The notes: a model not told the origin generated them from the letters alone. Numbered from the stretch's first letter, positions 26,851-34,683 are shown. The stretch: DNA of 34,788 nt from Methyloglobulus morosus KoM1 (GCF_000496735.2 NZ_AYLO01000162.1:1-34788); one strand, 5' to 3'. A program made the numbers and translations.

Positions 26851-26987
26851 GGGTAAGCTGCACCGTTGTCGTGTAGTTTGCTACACAGGAAATGTCACGG
26901 ATGGCTTTTTTGGTAAGTTAGATTTAGGAACGAGGGTAAGCGGCGATTTGTTGTATGCTGCTTACCTTTTTTTATGGCGTGGTGGCG
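26851..26987 (+). promoter_or_regulatory. Leader with repeated GGTAAG elements before the SCO gene (possible attenuator)
   Basis: GGGTAAGCTGC (26851-26861) and GGGTAAGCGGC (26934-26944) are direct copies with one difference; a third GGTAAG is at 26912-26917. The arm GCTGCTTACC (26957-26966) can pair with either long copy. A separate hairpin GTGTAG-TTTG-CTACAC lies between (26871-26886). Because the last pairing makes a terminator, competition between copies could switch read-through. This is inference from complementarity alone. Confidence 0.4.
26935..26973 (+). terminator. Intrinsic terminator ending 14 bases before the SCO start
   Basis: GGTAAGCGGC (26935-26944) pairs with GCTGCTTACC (26957-26966) over 10 bp with one G-U pair and is followed by T7 (26967-26973). 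It would end the oxidase operon transcript, yet the SCO start codon lies at 26988, leaving no space for a promoter in between. Confidence 0.82.
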
Positions 26988-27677
26988 ATGAATTCACGAT
27001 ATAAGCAGTATTTGGTAATCGGTTTATTACTTTTATTTAAAGAACAAGCGTTTGCTGGGTATTTGCCGATGGCGGAATCGTCCGCCTCAACCAACCCAAC
27101 AGCAAATATATATTCGACAGCACAAACAGGCGGGGAGGGCAAAAATTCTTCGTTATATAGTTATAAAAACAGCCAAGCTACTTACGACATTCCTAGTGTG
27201 CAACTGCTCGATAAGGACAGCAAGAATATTGATTTCCGCAAATTGATCGATTACGGCGGTCCAGTCATGGTTCAGTTCGTTTTCGCAACTTGTTCTACGG
27301 TGTGTCCTATATTGAGCGCTTGTTTTTCCAGCGCCCAACCAGAACTCGAAAAGTTATCGGGTGGTTCATACCGCTTAGTTTCCATATCCATAGACCCCGA
27401 ACAAGATACACCGGAAAGGTTGACCGAATACGCCCAACGCTTTAAGGCCGGAAAAAACTGGTATTTCCTGACTGGTAGCCAGGGCGATATTGCAGCCGTG
27501 TTAAAAGCATTTTCTGCCACATACCAAAGCAATAATAAAATGTACCACCAGTCACTTACTTTGATGCGTCCACGGAAGGATTCAAATTGGACAAGAATTG
27601 AAGGATTGCTGGGCAAACAAGATTTCATCATGGAATATAAAAAAATGACTGGGTTGTCCAGCCAGGTTAAGAAATAA
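26988..27677 (+). CDS. SCO1/SenC-type copper chaperone
   Basis: The protein has 229 residues. It has an N-terminal signal or anchor (MNSRYKQYLVIGLLLLFKEQAFA), then the thioredoxin-like SCO domain with the copper-binding CSTVCP motif (C102, C106) and the conserved His (H187 in YHQSL), all intact. SCO proteins hold Cu and deliver it to oxidases (classically the CuA site) or reduce target cysteines in the periplasm. The start at 26988 is preferred: an in-frame ATG at 26955 lies inside the preceding terminator hairpin and precedes a worse signal. The ribosome site is weak (GGTGG). The cytochrome gene follows after 51 bases. Together they likely supply copper to, or exchange electrons with, the cluster's oxidase. 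Confidence 0.92.
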   Translation: MNSRYKQYLVIGLLLLFKEQAFAGYLPMAESSASTNPTANIYSTAQTGGEGKNSSLYSYKNSQATYDIPSVQLLDKDSKNIDFRKLIDYGGPVMVQFVFATCSTVCPILSACFSSAQPELEKLSGGSYRLVSISIDPEQDTPERLTEYAQRFKAGKNWYFLTGSQGDIAAVLKAFSATYQSNNKMYHQSLTLMRPRKDSNWTRIEGLLGKQDFIMEYKKMTGLSSQVKK

Positions 27678-27728
27678 TCAGTCGATGGCCTACCGCTCTA
27701 TTTTTCTGAATGGATAGAAAAAACTAAC

Positions 27729-29462
27729 ATGGTTTCCAGATCAACGGATAAGTCACCAACCAGAAATCGCAGGTTATTCGCTGCTTTTATGTTTTTATTG
27801 CTGCTTGTTGGCTTATGGGTAGGGCAGCGGACTTATCATTTTTTTCCTTTCGATAAGAGTAAGATAGGCGAACAAATTTACACGCTGGGCATTACCTCGT
27901 CCGGCGATCCGCTGGAAGGTCGGACTGAAGGTGACATTGAGTTTACCGATGCCCACTTTAATTGCGCCCAATGCCACCGCCATAGTGGTTATGGCTCCAG
28001 CGAAGGTGGCAACTTTGTGATGCCGATAACAAGCTCAAGCCTTTTTAACCCAAGGTCTTACAGCCGTACTGACCTTTTTAAAAAATTATTTACTGAAAGC
28101 CAATCTAAGCAGTTTTGGGCGCGAATGCGTTCTGCATATCAACGTCCCGCCTATACCGATGTATCGTTAGCCGCAGCCATCCGCGAGGGTATCGATCCAT
28201 CGGGTCGGAAACTGAGCCCTTTGATGCCCCGCTACAAAATGAACGACACTGACATGGCGGGATTGGTTAGTTATTTAAAAAAACTTTCTTCACAAAACGA
28301 TCCGGGCGTGGACGAGCATTCGCTTTATTTCGCGACGGTGGTCAGCAAGGATGCCAACGTCGATGATAAAAACGCCATGTTATCGACGATCACAAAGTTT
28401 TTCGAGTGGTTGAATTTGGCAACCAAAGGCAACCTGGATCACCCGAATTATTCAATGAATTATCGCTCTGACTTTCTTAAGTCGTTTCGAAACTGGGAAC
28501 ACAACACCTGGGAACTGTCCGAAAACCCTGATGAATGGCCTAAAGAACTGGCGGCCTATTATGAAAAAAAACCGGTGTTTGCACTTGTGGGCGGAATGGT
28601 AAAAGGCGATTGGACACCGATACATAAGTTTTGCGAAAAAAACCGCATCCCTTGTCTCTTTCCCATAACCGATTTGCCCGCCAACGAACAAGCCAGCCAT
28701 TACTCGATCTACTTTAATGAAGGGCTTCGATTGGAAGCAAAAACGATTGCCCAGTATCTTTCAAAAGATGATGTGTTGACAGAGCCAAGATCGATAGTGC
28801 AATTCTATTCGGATGAGGCGCAAGGGGAGATTCCAGCGAAGGTTCTTGAACAAGGTCTTGGCGCTAAAAAGGGAATCGTAACCGGAAGTATCCGTTTAAC
28901 AAACTTGGAAAATTTTCGCCAGGAATTATCCAATTATTTACAAAAGTATCCTCAAACCGACACCATTGTTGTCTGGCCTGGTACATTGGACGATGTCATC
29001 ATGACTGAACTCGAATCGCAAACAGGGTCAATCAAACGGGTTTTCCTGCCTTCGGCACTGGTGCCATCAAACCTGGATAAGTTTTCAGAAGATTTAATTC
29101 AGAAGCTGTATTTCAGTTATCCTTATGACCTGCCTTCGGTCTACCACCCCCATGCTTTTAGGGCAAGGGCATGGATGGACACCCGAAAGATACCTTGGAT
29201 CAATCCTAGGATCCAGCTTAATACGTATTACGCATTGTATCTATTGGAATATGGCGTTGAACATGTCGTAGAACATTTTTCGCGGGATTATTTAATCGAA
29301 TTTCTTGAGCATGAAGCGGAAGCTTCGATAAATCCTGGCGTATTCCCTCGTTTAAGTCTGGGACCTGAACAACGATTTGCCTCTAAAGGGGCTTATATAG
29401 TGCAACTGGAAAGTTCAGGAGAACAATTAATCAAACCTGTAAGTTCTTGGATTGTTCCCTAA
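27729..29462 (+). CDS. Membrane-anchored cytochrome c fused to a periplasmic-binding-protein-like domain
   Basis: The protein has 577 residues: a membrane anchor (16-33), a monohaem cytochrome c domain (about 45-190) with haem motif CAQCH (C79, C82, H83) and a likely axial Met in LMPRYKM (M166 or M171), then a domain of about 370 residues (195-565) with Rossmann-like halves: KPVFALVGGMVKGDWTPIHKFCEKNRIPCLFP, SIVQFYSDEAQGEIPAKVLEQGL and DTIVVWPGTLDDVIM. This pattern is that of type I periplasmic binding proteins of the branched-chain amino acid (LivJ-like) class. No transporter genes are nearby, so ligand sensing or docking of an electron partner is more likely than uptake. It faces the periplasm and closes the cluster. 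Confidence 0.88.
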   Translation: MVSRSTDKSPTRNRRLFAAFMFLLLLVGLWVGQRTYHFFPFDKSKIGEQIYTLGITSSGDPLEGRTEGDIEFTDAHFNCAQCHRHSGYGSSEGGNFVMPITSSSLFNPRSYSRTDLFKKLFTESQSKQFWARMRSAYQRPAYTDVSLAAAIREGIDPSGRKLSPLMPRYKMNDTDMAGLVSYLKKLSSQNDPGVDEHSLYFATVVSKDANVDDKNAMLSTITKFFEWLNLATKGNLDHPNYSMNYRSDFLKSFRNWEHNTWELSENPDEWPKELAAYYEKKPVFALVGGMVKGDWTPIHKFCEKNRIPCLFPITDLPANEQASHYSIYFNEGLRLEAKTIAQYLSKDDVLTEPRSIVQFYSDEAQGEIPAKVLEQGLGAKKGIVTGSIRLTNLENFRQELSNYLQKYPQTDTIVVWPGTLDDVIMTELESQTGSIKRVFLPSALVPSNLDKFSEDLIQKLYFSYPYDLPSVYHPHAFRARAWMDTRKIPWINPRIQLNTYYALYLLEYGVEHVVEHFSRDYLIEFLEHEAEASINPGVFPRLSLGPEQRFASKGAYIVQLESSGEQLIKPVSSWIVP

Positions 29463-29509
29463 GGGTTGGAGGCCATTTGAGATGTTCAAGCATGTTTATT
29501 GCACTGAAT

Positions 29510-30100
29510 TTAATTTTTAAAGAAGGCCACAAATAACAAATTGTCCACGATAACTTTAAGGGTATCGGAGTTTGGCTGTGTTTTATTGAAAAGCCGTAGC
29601 CCGAAAATGCCGGTCATCAAAAATTTAGCCAGTGATTCCGGTCGTTGGTGCGTGTTTAGTTGACCTAAAACCTGACATTCAACTAGCACGCCCTTCAATG
29701 CCAATTCAATTTCAGTAAACATTTGCTGCAAGCGCAAATTAATCTCTGCATCGTGCGCTGGAGTTTCGGAAAGAGTGTTGATTAACATGCACCCTTTTCG
29801 GTTTGGATCTGAACAAGATTCCTGGACAAGTTGATAAAAAAAGGATTCCAAACGCTTATTTGGTGATCCATCATCATGCAATACGCTAAACATGGCCGCC
29901 TTCATCGTGTCGAAATAGGCATCAAGGGCAGCCAAAAACAACCCCCGTTTATCTCCAAATGCCAAATAAAGACTCCCAGGCTTAAGCCCAGTGGCATCCT
30001 CCAAGTTTTTCATTGAAGTAGCCTGATAACCTTTTGACCAGAAAAGTTGGATAGCCTCTTTTAAAACTTGGTCGCGATCAAACGAAATTGGTCTTGCCAT
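29510..30100 (-). CDS. TetR/AcrR-family transcriptional regulator
   Basis: The protein has 196 residues. The N-terminal helix-turn-helix (about 8-55: DQVLKEAIQLFWSKGYQATSMKNLEDATGL, then GSLYLAFGDKRGLF) is typical of TetR regulators. The C-terminal ligand domain has RKGCMLINT near residue 103, with a Cys common to the ComR/AcuR-like branch. It is divergent from the SRPBCC gene, with dyads in the gap, so autoregulation and control of that neighbour are likely. It converges on the cytochrome gene, 47 bases apart. The ligand is unknown. Confidence 0.92.
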   Translation of the reverse strand: MARPISFDRDQVLKEAIQLFWSKGYQATSMKNLEDATGLKPGSLYLAFGDKRGLFLAALDAYFDTMKAAMFSVLHDDGSPNKRLESFFYQLVQESCSDPNRKGCMLINTLSETPAHDAEINLRLQQMFTEIELALKGVLVECQVLGQLNTHQRPESLAKFLMTGIFGLRLFNKTQPNSDTLKVIVDNLLFVAFFKN

Positions 30101-30385
30101 TTTACCGTGGCGTACTAGATGGGGATGGTGATTAGGGCTATCAAACTTGAAACGTACCGTCTCAATTAAGAGGCAAGGATTCCTTCGGTTTCCATATTTT
30201 AAAAAAAATCAACAAAGTAAGCTTTAATAATTATTGAATGATCACTCAAAAAAGTTGTAAGGTTTTTACGTTCGATGCTACTAACAAAATGTTCAATTGA
30301 TAATTTGAACCTGTTGTTGATTATAGTCTCAATTTTTTGAATTGAGACATTGAATTACCGAATTTATGGTACTTAAGGAGTTAAT
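30101..30385. promoter_or_regulatory. Intergenic region with probable TetR operators
   Basis: GTCTCAATT (30326-30334) and AATTGAGAC (30340-30348) form a perfect 9-bp dyad with a 5-base spacer, 38 bases before the SRPBCC start. The half-site GTCTCAATT recurs at 30159-30167, near the regulator's own start, in a weaker dyad (GTCTC/GAGGC). Two copies of the same half-site flanking a divergent TetR gene is the classic arrangement for TetR self-control. The regulator bound is inferred. Confidence 0.65.
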
Positions 30386-30817
30386 ATGCCACATTGTTAC
30401 CAATCCATCGTAGTTGAAGCACCACCCCATATTGTCTGGGAGATAATTAAAGATTTCCATGATTTTTCATGGGCAAGCAATGTAATTGAAACGTGCGAAC
30501 CCATTGGCGATAATAGCGGCACTGAAGTTGGTGCTAAACGTATACTGAACGGGGCGTTCCATGAGACTCTCCTTGAATGTAATGAAGAGGAACACAGGAT
30601 CCGTTATTCGATAGATGATGGTCCTTCGCCCGTATCGCCAAAAGAAGTTAAAAATTATATCGGCCAAATTTTACTCAAACCCATCACACTAAATGATGCC
30701 ACATTTGTCGAATGGTCATCCACTTGGACATCGAAATCCGATGAAGCGCGTGATTTCTGTCATCTAATTTATGTCATTTTATTAAAGGCACTAGCCAATA
30801 AGGTAAAAAACATTTGA
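30386..30817 (+). CDS. SRPBCC / polyketide cyclase-like protein
   Basis: The protein has 143 residues: YQSIVVEAPPHIVWEIIKDFHDFSWA at the start is the hallmark of the START/SRPBCC ligand-binding fold, followed by RILNGAFHETLLECNEEEHRIRYSI, FVEWSSTWT and a C-terminal helix. These small proteins bind hydrophobic ligands in a deep pocket; specific functions vary widely (MxaD-like, cyclase-like, lipid binding). It has a strong ribosome site TAAGGAG before ATG 30386, and a TetR operator-like dyad upstream. It is too far from the PKS genes (about 16 kb, opposite strand) to infer a role in that pathway. Confidence 0.88.
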   Translation: MPHCYQSIVVEAPPHIVWEIIKDFHDFSWASNVIETCEPIGDNSGTEVGAKRILNGAFHETLLECNEEEHRIRYSIDDGPSPVSPKEVKNYIGQILLKPITLNDATFVEWSSTWTSKSDEARDFCHLIYVILLKALANKVKNI

Positions 30818-31104
30818 ACGGCTTCCTTATTTTGCAATTGTCCACCGCATTATTGCGCTTCAGTATCTTTATGCTGATGCAGGGGCAATATAAGTTCACC
30901 AATCGAGACAATTCAGTCATAACTTTGAAGGTTTATTGATTTCCAGACTTGGTACCTTGTTTAAGGTGTGTCGAGAAAAGGAAGCCCAAATAGCTATTCA
31001 ATCCAGATCTTTACCTGCTCATTTTTATTTTTTCCATTTCCGTAAGTAAAAATGTGGACTAACGACCAATATGTGACATCAAGGTTTAAGTAAGGAATCC
31101 AACT
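30818..31104. other. Intergenic stretch without recognised content
   Basis: About 290 bases separate the SRPBCC gene from the coupled leader ORF. I see no ORF with a good start, no clear terminator and no dyad worth naming. Confidence 0.5.
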
Positions 31105-31176
31105 ATGTTTAATCGTTTAGATAAATTAAAACTGAATGACATTTCACAACTAAAACAAAATATTCCCAAGTTATAA
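31105..31176 (+). CDS. 23-residue ORF coupled to the methyltransferase gene
   Basis: MFNRLDKLKLNDISQLKQNI plus PKL, with an AAGGA ribosome site 8 bases before the ATG. Its TAA overlaps the AAGGAG that serves the next gene, 11 bases before ATG 31188. This geometry suggests translational coupling or a leader peptide. It has no Met or Cys run that would point to attenuation by an amino acid. It could equally be the remnant of a gene. No family known. Confidence 0.4.
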   Translation: MFNRLDKLKLNDISQLKQNIPKL

Positions 31177-31187
31177 GGAGAAAATTA

Positions 31188-32252
31188 ATGACCCTTCCAA
31201 CAGAACCGATCGGCAGCATCCCCAGACCTCCCGAATTGTTGGCTATGTTAAACCGTTACCGTAGCGGGCAGGCTACCTTGGATCAACTCAACAAAGCTTA
31301 CGACGATGCCTTGCAGGATACGGTCAAGCGTTTTGAGGAGACAGGCTCACCGGTGATAAGCGATGGCGAACAACGCAAGTCCAGCTTTGCAACTTATCCA
31401 CTTGAAGGCTTGGACAATATTGCCGAAGATGGCATTTCAATCCCATTTGAGGACGGTCATTGCCGACAGTTGCCGCGTCTCACTTCCGGCCCGTTCCGCT
31501 ATCAAAACTATGCGGCCAATTATCTGCAATCGGCACTGCAATACGCGAACGTCCCTGTCAAACAGGCAGTAATTTCCGCATCTGCGCTCAGTCTTCTCTA
31601 TCCAGAGCAAGGAGTCCCTAGGTATAGCCGTGAAAAGTTTATAAACGATCTGGTACATTTAGTCGGGGGGGATATTCGTCGCTGCCTGGATGCGGGTGCC
31701 CATAAGGTGCAGGTCGACTTTACCGAAGGGCGGCTAGCAGTCAAACTCGACCCGTCTAAAGCGTTGCTTCGGCAATTTGTCGAATTAAATAACCAGGTGC
31801 TCAATCTATTCAATCCTGAACAAAGAAAAAAAATCGGTGTACACACTTGCCCTGGAGGCGATCACGATTCTACGCACAGCGCCGATGTCGATTACGCCGA
31901 ACTGCTGCCAGATTTGTTCCAGCTCAACGCCGGTAACTTTTATGTGCAAATGGCCAGCGAGAAAGACCCGCGTCGGGTACTCAAAGTAATTCAACAATAC
32001 CTTAAACCAGGGCAGCGCATATTTGTCGGCGTTATCAATGTTATTGACAACGAAGTCGAAACGCCACAGTTGGTATGTGATCGAGTATTGATGGCTGCTG
32101 AGTACATTCCGCTGAATCAATTAGGTACAACTGACGATTGTGGATTCTCGCCTTTCGAAGATGATACGTCCACTGGACGGGAGATCGCTTTCGCCAAGAT
32201 TAAGGCACGGGTTCTTGGCACGCAAATGGCGGCTGAGCGACTGGGAATTTGA
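31188..32252 (+). CDS. MetE C-terminal-type (cobalamin-independent) methyltransferase
   Basis: The protein has 354 residues and consists only of the catalytic MetE barrel; full MetE is about 750. It starts PTEPIGSIPRPPELL. Zinc ligands are HTC (H219, C221), an acidic residue near MASEKDP (E258) and DDCGFSP (C318), followed by a typical C-terminal helix. VDFTEGRLAV and GVINVIDNEVETP match the short 'core MetE' relatives, which transfer methyl groups to a thiol (homocysteine or another), with the donor often a corrinoid or an alternative rather than folate. Ribosome site AAGGAG at 31175-31180. The precise thiol and donor are unknown. Confidence 0.9.
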   Translation: MTLPTEPIGSIPRPPELLAMLNRYRSGQATLDQLNKAYDDALQDTVKRFEETGSPVISDGEQRKSSFATYPLEGLDNIAEDGISIPFEDGHCRQLPRLTSGPFRYQNYAANYLQSALQYANVPVKQAVISASALSLLYPEQGVPRYSREKFINDLVHLVGGDIRRCLDAGAHKVQVDFTEGRLAVKLDPSKALLRQFVELNNQVLNLFNPEQRKKIGVHTCPGGDHDSTHSADVDYAELLPDLFQLNAGNFYVQMASEKDPRRVLKVIQQYLKPGQRIFVGVINVIDNEVETPQLVCDRVLMAAEYIPLNQLGTTDDCGFSPFEDDTSTGREIAFAKIKARVLGTQMAAERLGI

Positions 32253-32761
32253 CGATGCTTCTGTTTGGTCGGTTTCTCACTATGCGTAATTTATTCTAGG
32301 CTAGAAGACATAGCCAAGCATTAGATCCGCGATAATCGATATAACGATTTTCAATACATGTAACCCTATGAAGCAACAACGCCAGGAAAAACGTAAACCT
32401 ATGGGTGTCGCCGCTGTATCCTACTCTGCTAAGTATACCTATAACCACCATTACTTAAATCATTGTAGTCATGGTCAAACCCCCTATTGCTCGAAGCGTC
32501 ATTTGTTAGGCTGTAAGCCATCATGAATAAACCCGAACTCAATGCGATAAGAATCATCGTGCGCTAAACAACTAGAAAGTATAATTTTTATTTCCTGCTC
32601 AGTGCCAGTCATTGCGCCGGAACCAAGGCGGAAGCGGCCAGCCATGTACAACCAAGGGACATCCAGCAAATGATACCAATCATTCAAATGTCGGTTCCTA
32701 TATCTGTAAGGAAAGAAGGGGTTATGCGACTAATCCATATACGTTTATTTTAGAGCAAAAT
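32253..32761. other. Intergenic region containing a possible small minus-strand gene
   Basis: About 510 bases between the methyltransferase and the DUF547 gene. The only frame with protein-like composition is the 62-codon minus-strand ORF listed next. A plus-strand frame from 32368 lacks a ribosome site and looks like chance. No terminator or dyad stands out. Confidence 0.5.
32499..32687 (-). CDS. Possible small protein of 62 aa, unknown family
   Basis: The product begins MNDWYHLLDVPWLYMAGRF and continues with RLGSGAMTG, CLAHDDSYRIEFGF and a C-terminal GLQPNK. The amino-acid make-up and codon choice look like a real protein rather than chance. A weak AGGAA lies about 12 bases upstream of the ATG. 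It diverges from the DUF547 gene. I do not recognise it; it could also be the end of a broken longer gene. Confidence 0.35.
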   Translation of the reverse strand: MNDWYHLLDVPWLYMAGRFRLGSGAMTGTEQEIKIILSSCLAHDDSYRIEFGFIHDGLQPNK

Positions 32762-33502
32762 ATGAAGCAAAAGATTACCTTGTTGGGTATTATGATGCTG
32801 TTTTTGTCGGGCAATACACTTGCTTTAGAACCAGACTGGTCTTCTTACAAGGCGGTTTTAGGTCATGTCAAACCCGGGTCGAAAAACGGCGCTCCTCTAA
32901 TGCTAATGGATTATACGGCCATCAAGTCCGATGGCAGTCTTGATAAAGCTTACCTGGAACTTTCGGCTTTTAAACTGGGACGCTTGGCCAGCCGTGAAGA
33001 GAAACTGGCTTTTCTACATCAATGCCTACAATATCCTGGCATTGAAAATGGTCGCGGATCATATGCCTATTGAAAGTATAAAGGATGTTGGAAATTTGCT
33101 CAGTCCCGTATGGGATAAACTTGCAGGAGAACTAGGCGGACAAGAGGTAACGCTTGGGGAAATTGAGCTCAAAATCCTGCGCCCGATGGGGATCCACGAA
33201 TTCATTTTGCGATTATCTGTGCCTCTGTAAGCTGTCCAGACCTTCGTAATGAACCTTACACGGCGATTCAACTCAATAAGCAGTTGGACGAACAAGCCAA
33301 GAACTTTTTGGGCAACGCGGAAAAGGGTCTGAAAATCGAAAAAGATTCGCTTCGCGTTTCGCAAATCTTCGATTGGTTTGAAAAAGATTTTGCCGTCAAA
33401 GGTGGTATTAAAGCGTTTATTAAAAACTACAAACCCGATGCACCTGACTTAAATATCAAAGCCAATTTGCCTTATGATTGGGACGTTAATGGGTTGAATT
33501 AA
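32762..33502 (+). pseudogene. DUF547 protein gene with two compensating frameshifts
   Basis: From ATG 32762 there is a signal peptide (MKQKITLLGIMMLFLSGNTLA) and then DWSSYKAVLGHVKPGSK, typical of exported DUF547 proteins. After EEKLAF an extra T in TTTT (33010-33013) throws the frame off and it stops at 33071-33073; in the +1 frame the conserved FYINAYNILALKMVADH, WDKLAGELGG and EIELKILRPMG continue. A missing G in GGGG (33188-33191) then needs correction to give GDPRIHFAIICASVSCPDLR, after which the original frame resumes to TAA 33502. Corrected, it would be about 246 residues, a normal length. It may be a recent pseudogene or a sequencing error. DUF547 genes accompany arsenosugar and sulfur-related clusters; their function is unknown. 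Confidence 0.82.
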
Positions 33503-33630
33503 CAGACAATTAACGGAAACCGGAATTAGCTCAACTATTGGCTTTATCAGTGAATTTGGCAAAAACCCTAAGTTTGGCATCCTCTTTACATTACAATAAA
33601 AAAGGATGTTTAAACAGAGGGCAAGTTCAA

Positions 33631-34197
33631 ATGACATATGAATTATCAACGCCAGACCAATGGCTAGAATTGTATGGTGATGCACTGTATCGGTATGCGA
33701 TTACCAGAGTCAGGGACCCTGATCTTGCTGCCGATCTGTTGCAGGACACCCTGTTGGCAGCATTAAAAGCCAAGGACAACTTTATGGGGCAAGCCAGTGA
33801 GCAAACCTGGTTGACCGGCATATTGAAACACAAAATGATCGACTTTTTTCGTAAATCGAGCCGAGAGAAGACCGATACGATGGGGGATGAAGTCGCAGAT
33901 TATAAAAATGATAGTTTTTTTGACGAAAAAGGCAGTTGGCGAGTCGACTTGTCAGTCTGGTCAAAGCCTGACAAAGCTCTGGAGCAAGAGGAGTTTCTGG
34001 CTGTTTTGCAACGATGTGTCGACAAGTTGCCGCAAAAAATGTCGCAAGTCTTTATTTTACGGGAGCTAGACGGGATGGAGAGCGAAGAAATATGCGATGT
34101 GATGGCTATTTCCTCGCTTAACAATTTTTGGGTCATGCTGTCAAGGGCGAGGGTGCAGTTGCGTCATTGCCTTGATATGAACTGGTTCAACCAGTAG
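33631..34197 (+). CDS. ECF-type RNA polymerase sigma factor
   Basis: The protein has 188 residues. Region 2: WLELYGDALYRYAITRVRD, DLAADLLQDTLLAAL and TWLTGILKHKMIDFFRK. Region 4: LPQKMSQVFILRELDGMESEEICDVMAI with SSLNNFWVMLSRARVQLRHCL. No other sigma domains are present, so it is an extracytoplasmic-function sigma. The start is ATG 33631, after AGAGGG; a longer frame from 33538 adds residues that do not belong to the family. The next gene, 10 bases on, is its likely anti-sigma factor. Its regulon is unknown, with the flanking DUF547 and ArsM-like genes the first candidates. Confidence 0.93.
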   Translation: MTYELSTPDQWLELYGDALYRYAITRVRDPDLAADLLQDTLLAALKAKDNFMGQASEQTWLTGILKHKMIDFFRKSSREKTDTMGDEVADYKNDSFFDEKGSWRVDLSVWSKPDKALEQEEFLAVLQRCVDKLPQKMSQVFILRELDGMESEEICDVMAISSLNNFWVMLSRARVQLRHCLDMNWFNQ

Positions 34198-34207
34198 GAA
34201 TGGAGTC

Positions 34208-34474
34208 ATGTTAACGTGTAAAGAAGCGAGCTTTCTCGCCTCAAAAGAAATGGACGGTACTTTGTCCTGGCGTGAAAAAATGGCTTTGCGGCTACATGTT
34301 GGCATGTGCGATATGTGCAGGCGTTATCTGAGAGACCTTAAAAGGTTACGTGTCATGATGCGTAGGGCAGGTATCGTAGGCCAAACACTTTTGCCGACAA
34401 CTGCAACATTATCGGAAAAAGCGCGTGAACGTATCAAACAGGCTCTTAATAACGCCGCACAATTTCATAAATAG
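34208..34474 (+). CDS. Small zinc-binding anti-sigma factor (zf-HC2/ZAS type)
   Basis: The protein has 88 residues. LTCKEASFLASKEMDG, then ALRLHVGMCDMC gives the HxxxCxxC zinc motif of ZAS anti-sigma factors, followed by a helix rich in Arg (YLRDLKRLRVMMRRAG). There is no membrane segment, so it is a soluble, probably redox- or metal-responsive anti-sigma. GGAG precedes ATG 34208; it is co-transcribed with the sigma gene. Confidence 0.9.
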   Translation: MLTCKEASFLASKEMDGTLSWREKMALRLHVGMCDMCRRYLRDLKRLRVMMRRAGIVGQTLLPTTATLSEKARERIKQALNNAAQFHK

Positions 34475-34683
34475 CGCAAGCCTGACCCCCTTGTGATCGG
34501 GCTCAATGTCCCTCGTAAGCCCCTTTCTTTATCCCTTTAAAGTAAGTTCCCCTATGGGGCGTTGGTATTGGGGAAGTTAAAAACTAAAGGGCAAGCTGAT
34601 AACTATCCAATTAAAAAAATAGCCTGTTTGTAAGGTTATGCAATGTTTTTCGACATAATAATTAAAAATATAAAGAGAACCAT
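34475..34683. other. Intergenic region before the ArsM-like gene
   Basis: 209 bases with no ORF. A tiny CCCC-TAT-GGGG stem (34549-34559) lacks a T-run. The second half is AT-rich and could hold the promoter of the next gene. Confidence 0.45.

Noticed and set aside
26955-26987. Earlier ATG for the SCO protein
   Set aside because: It lies within the terminator hairpin and gives a poorer signal peptide than the ATG at 26988.
30342-30370. TTGAGA-17-TATGGT promoter before the SRPBCC gene
   Set aside because: The implied transcript start would fall within the ribosome site, so the match is probably chance.
32368-32526. Plus-strand 52-codon frame upstream of the DUF547 gene
   Set aside because: No ribosome site and no protein-like pattern; it overlaps the better minus-strand candidate.
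34549-34559. CCCC-TAT-GGGG stem after the anti-sigma gene as a terminator
   Set aside because: Only 4 bp of stem and no T-run follows.
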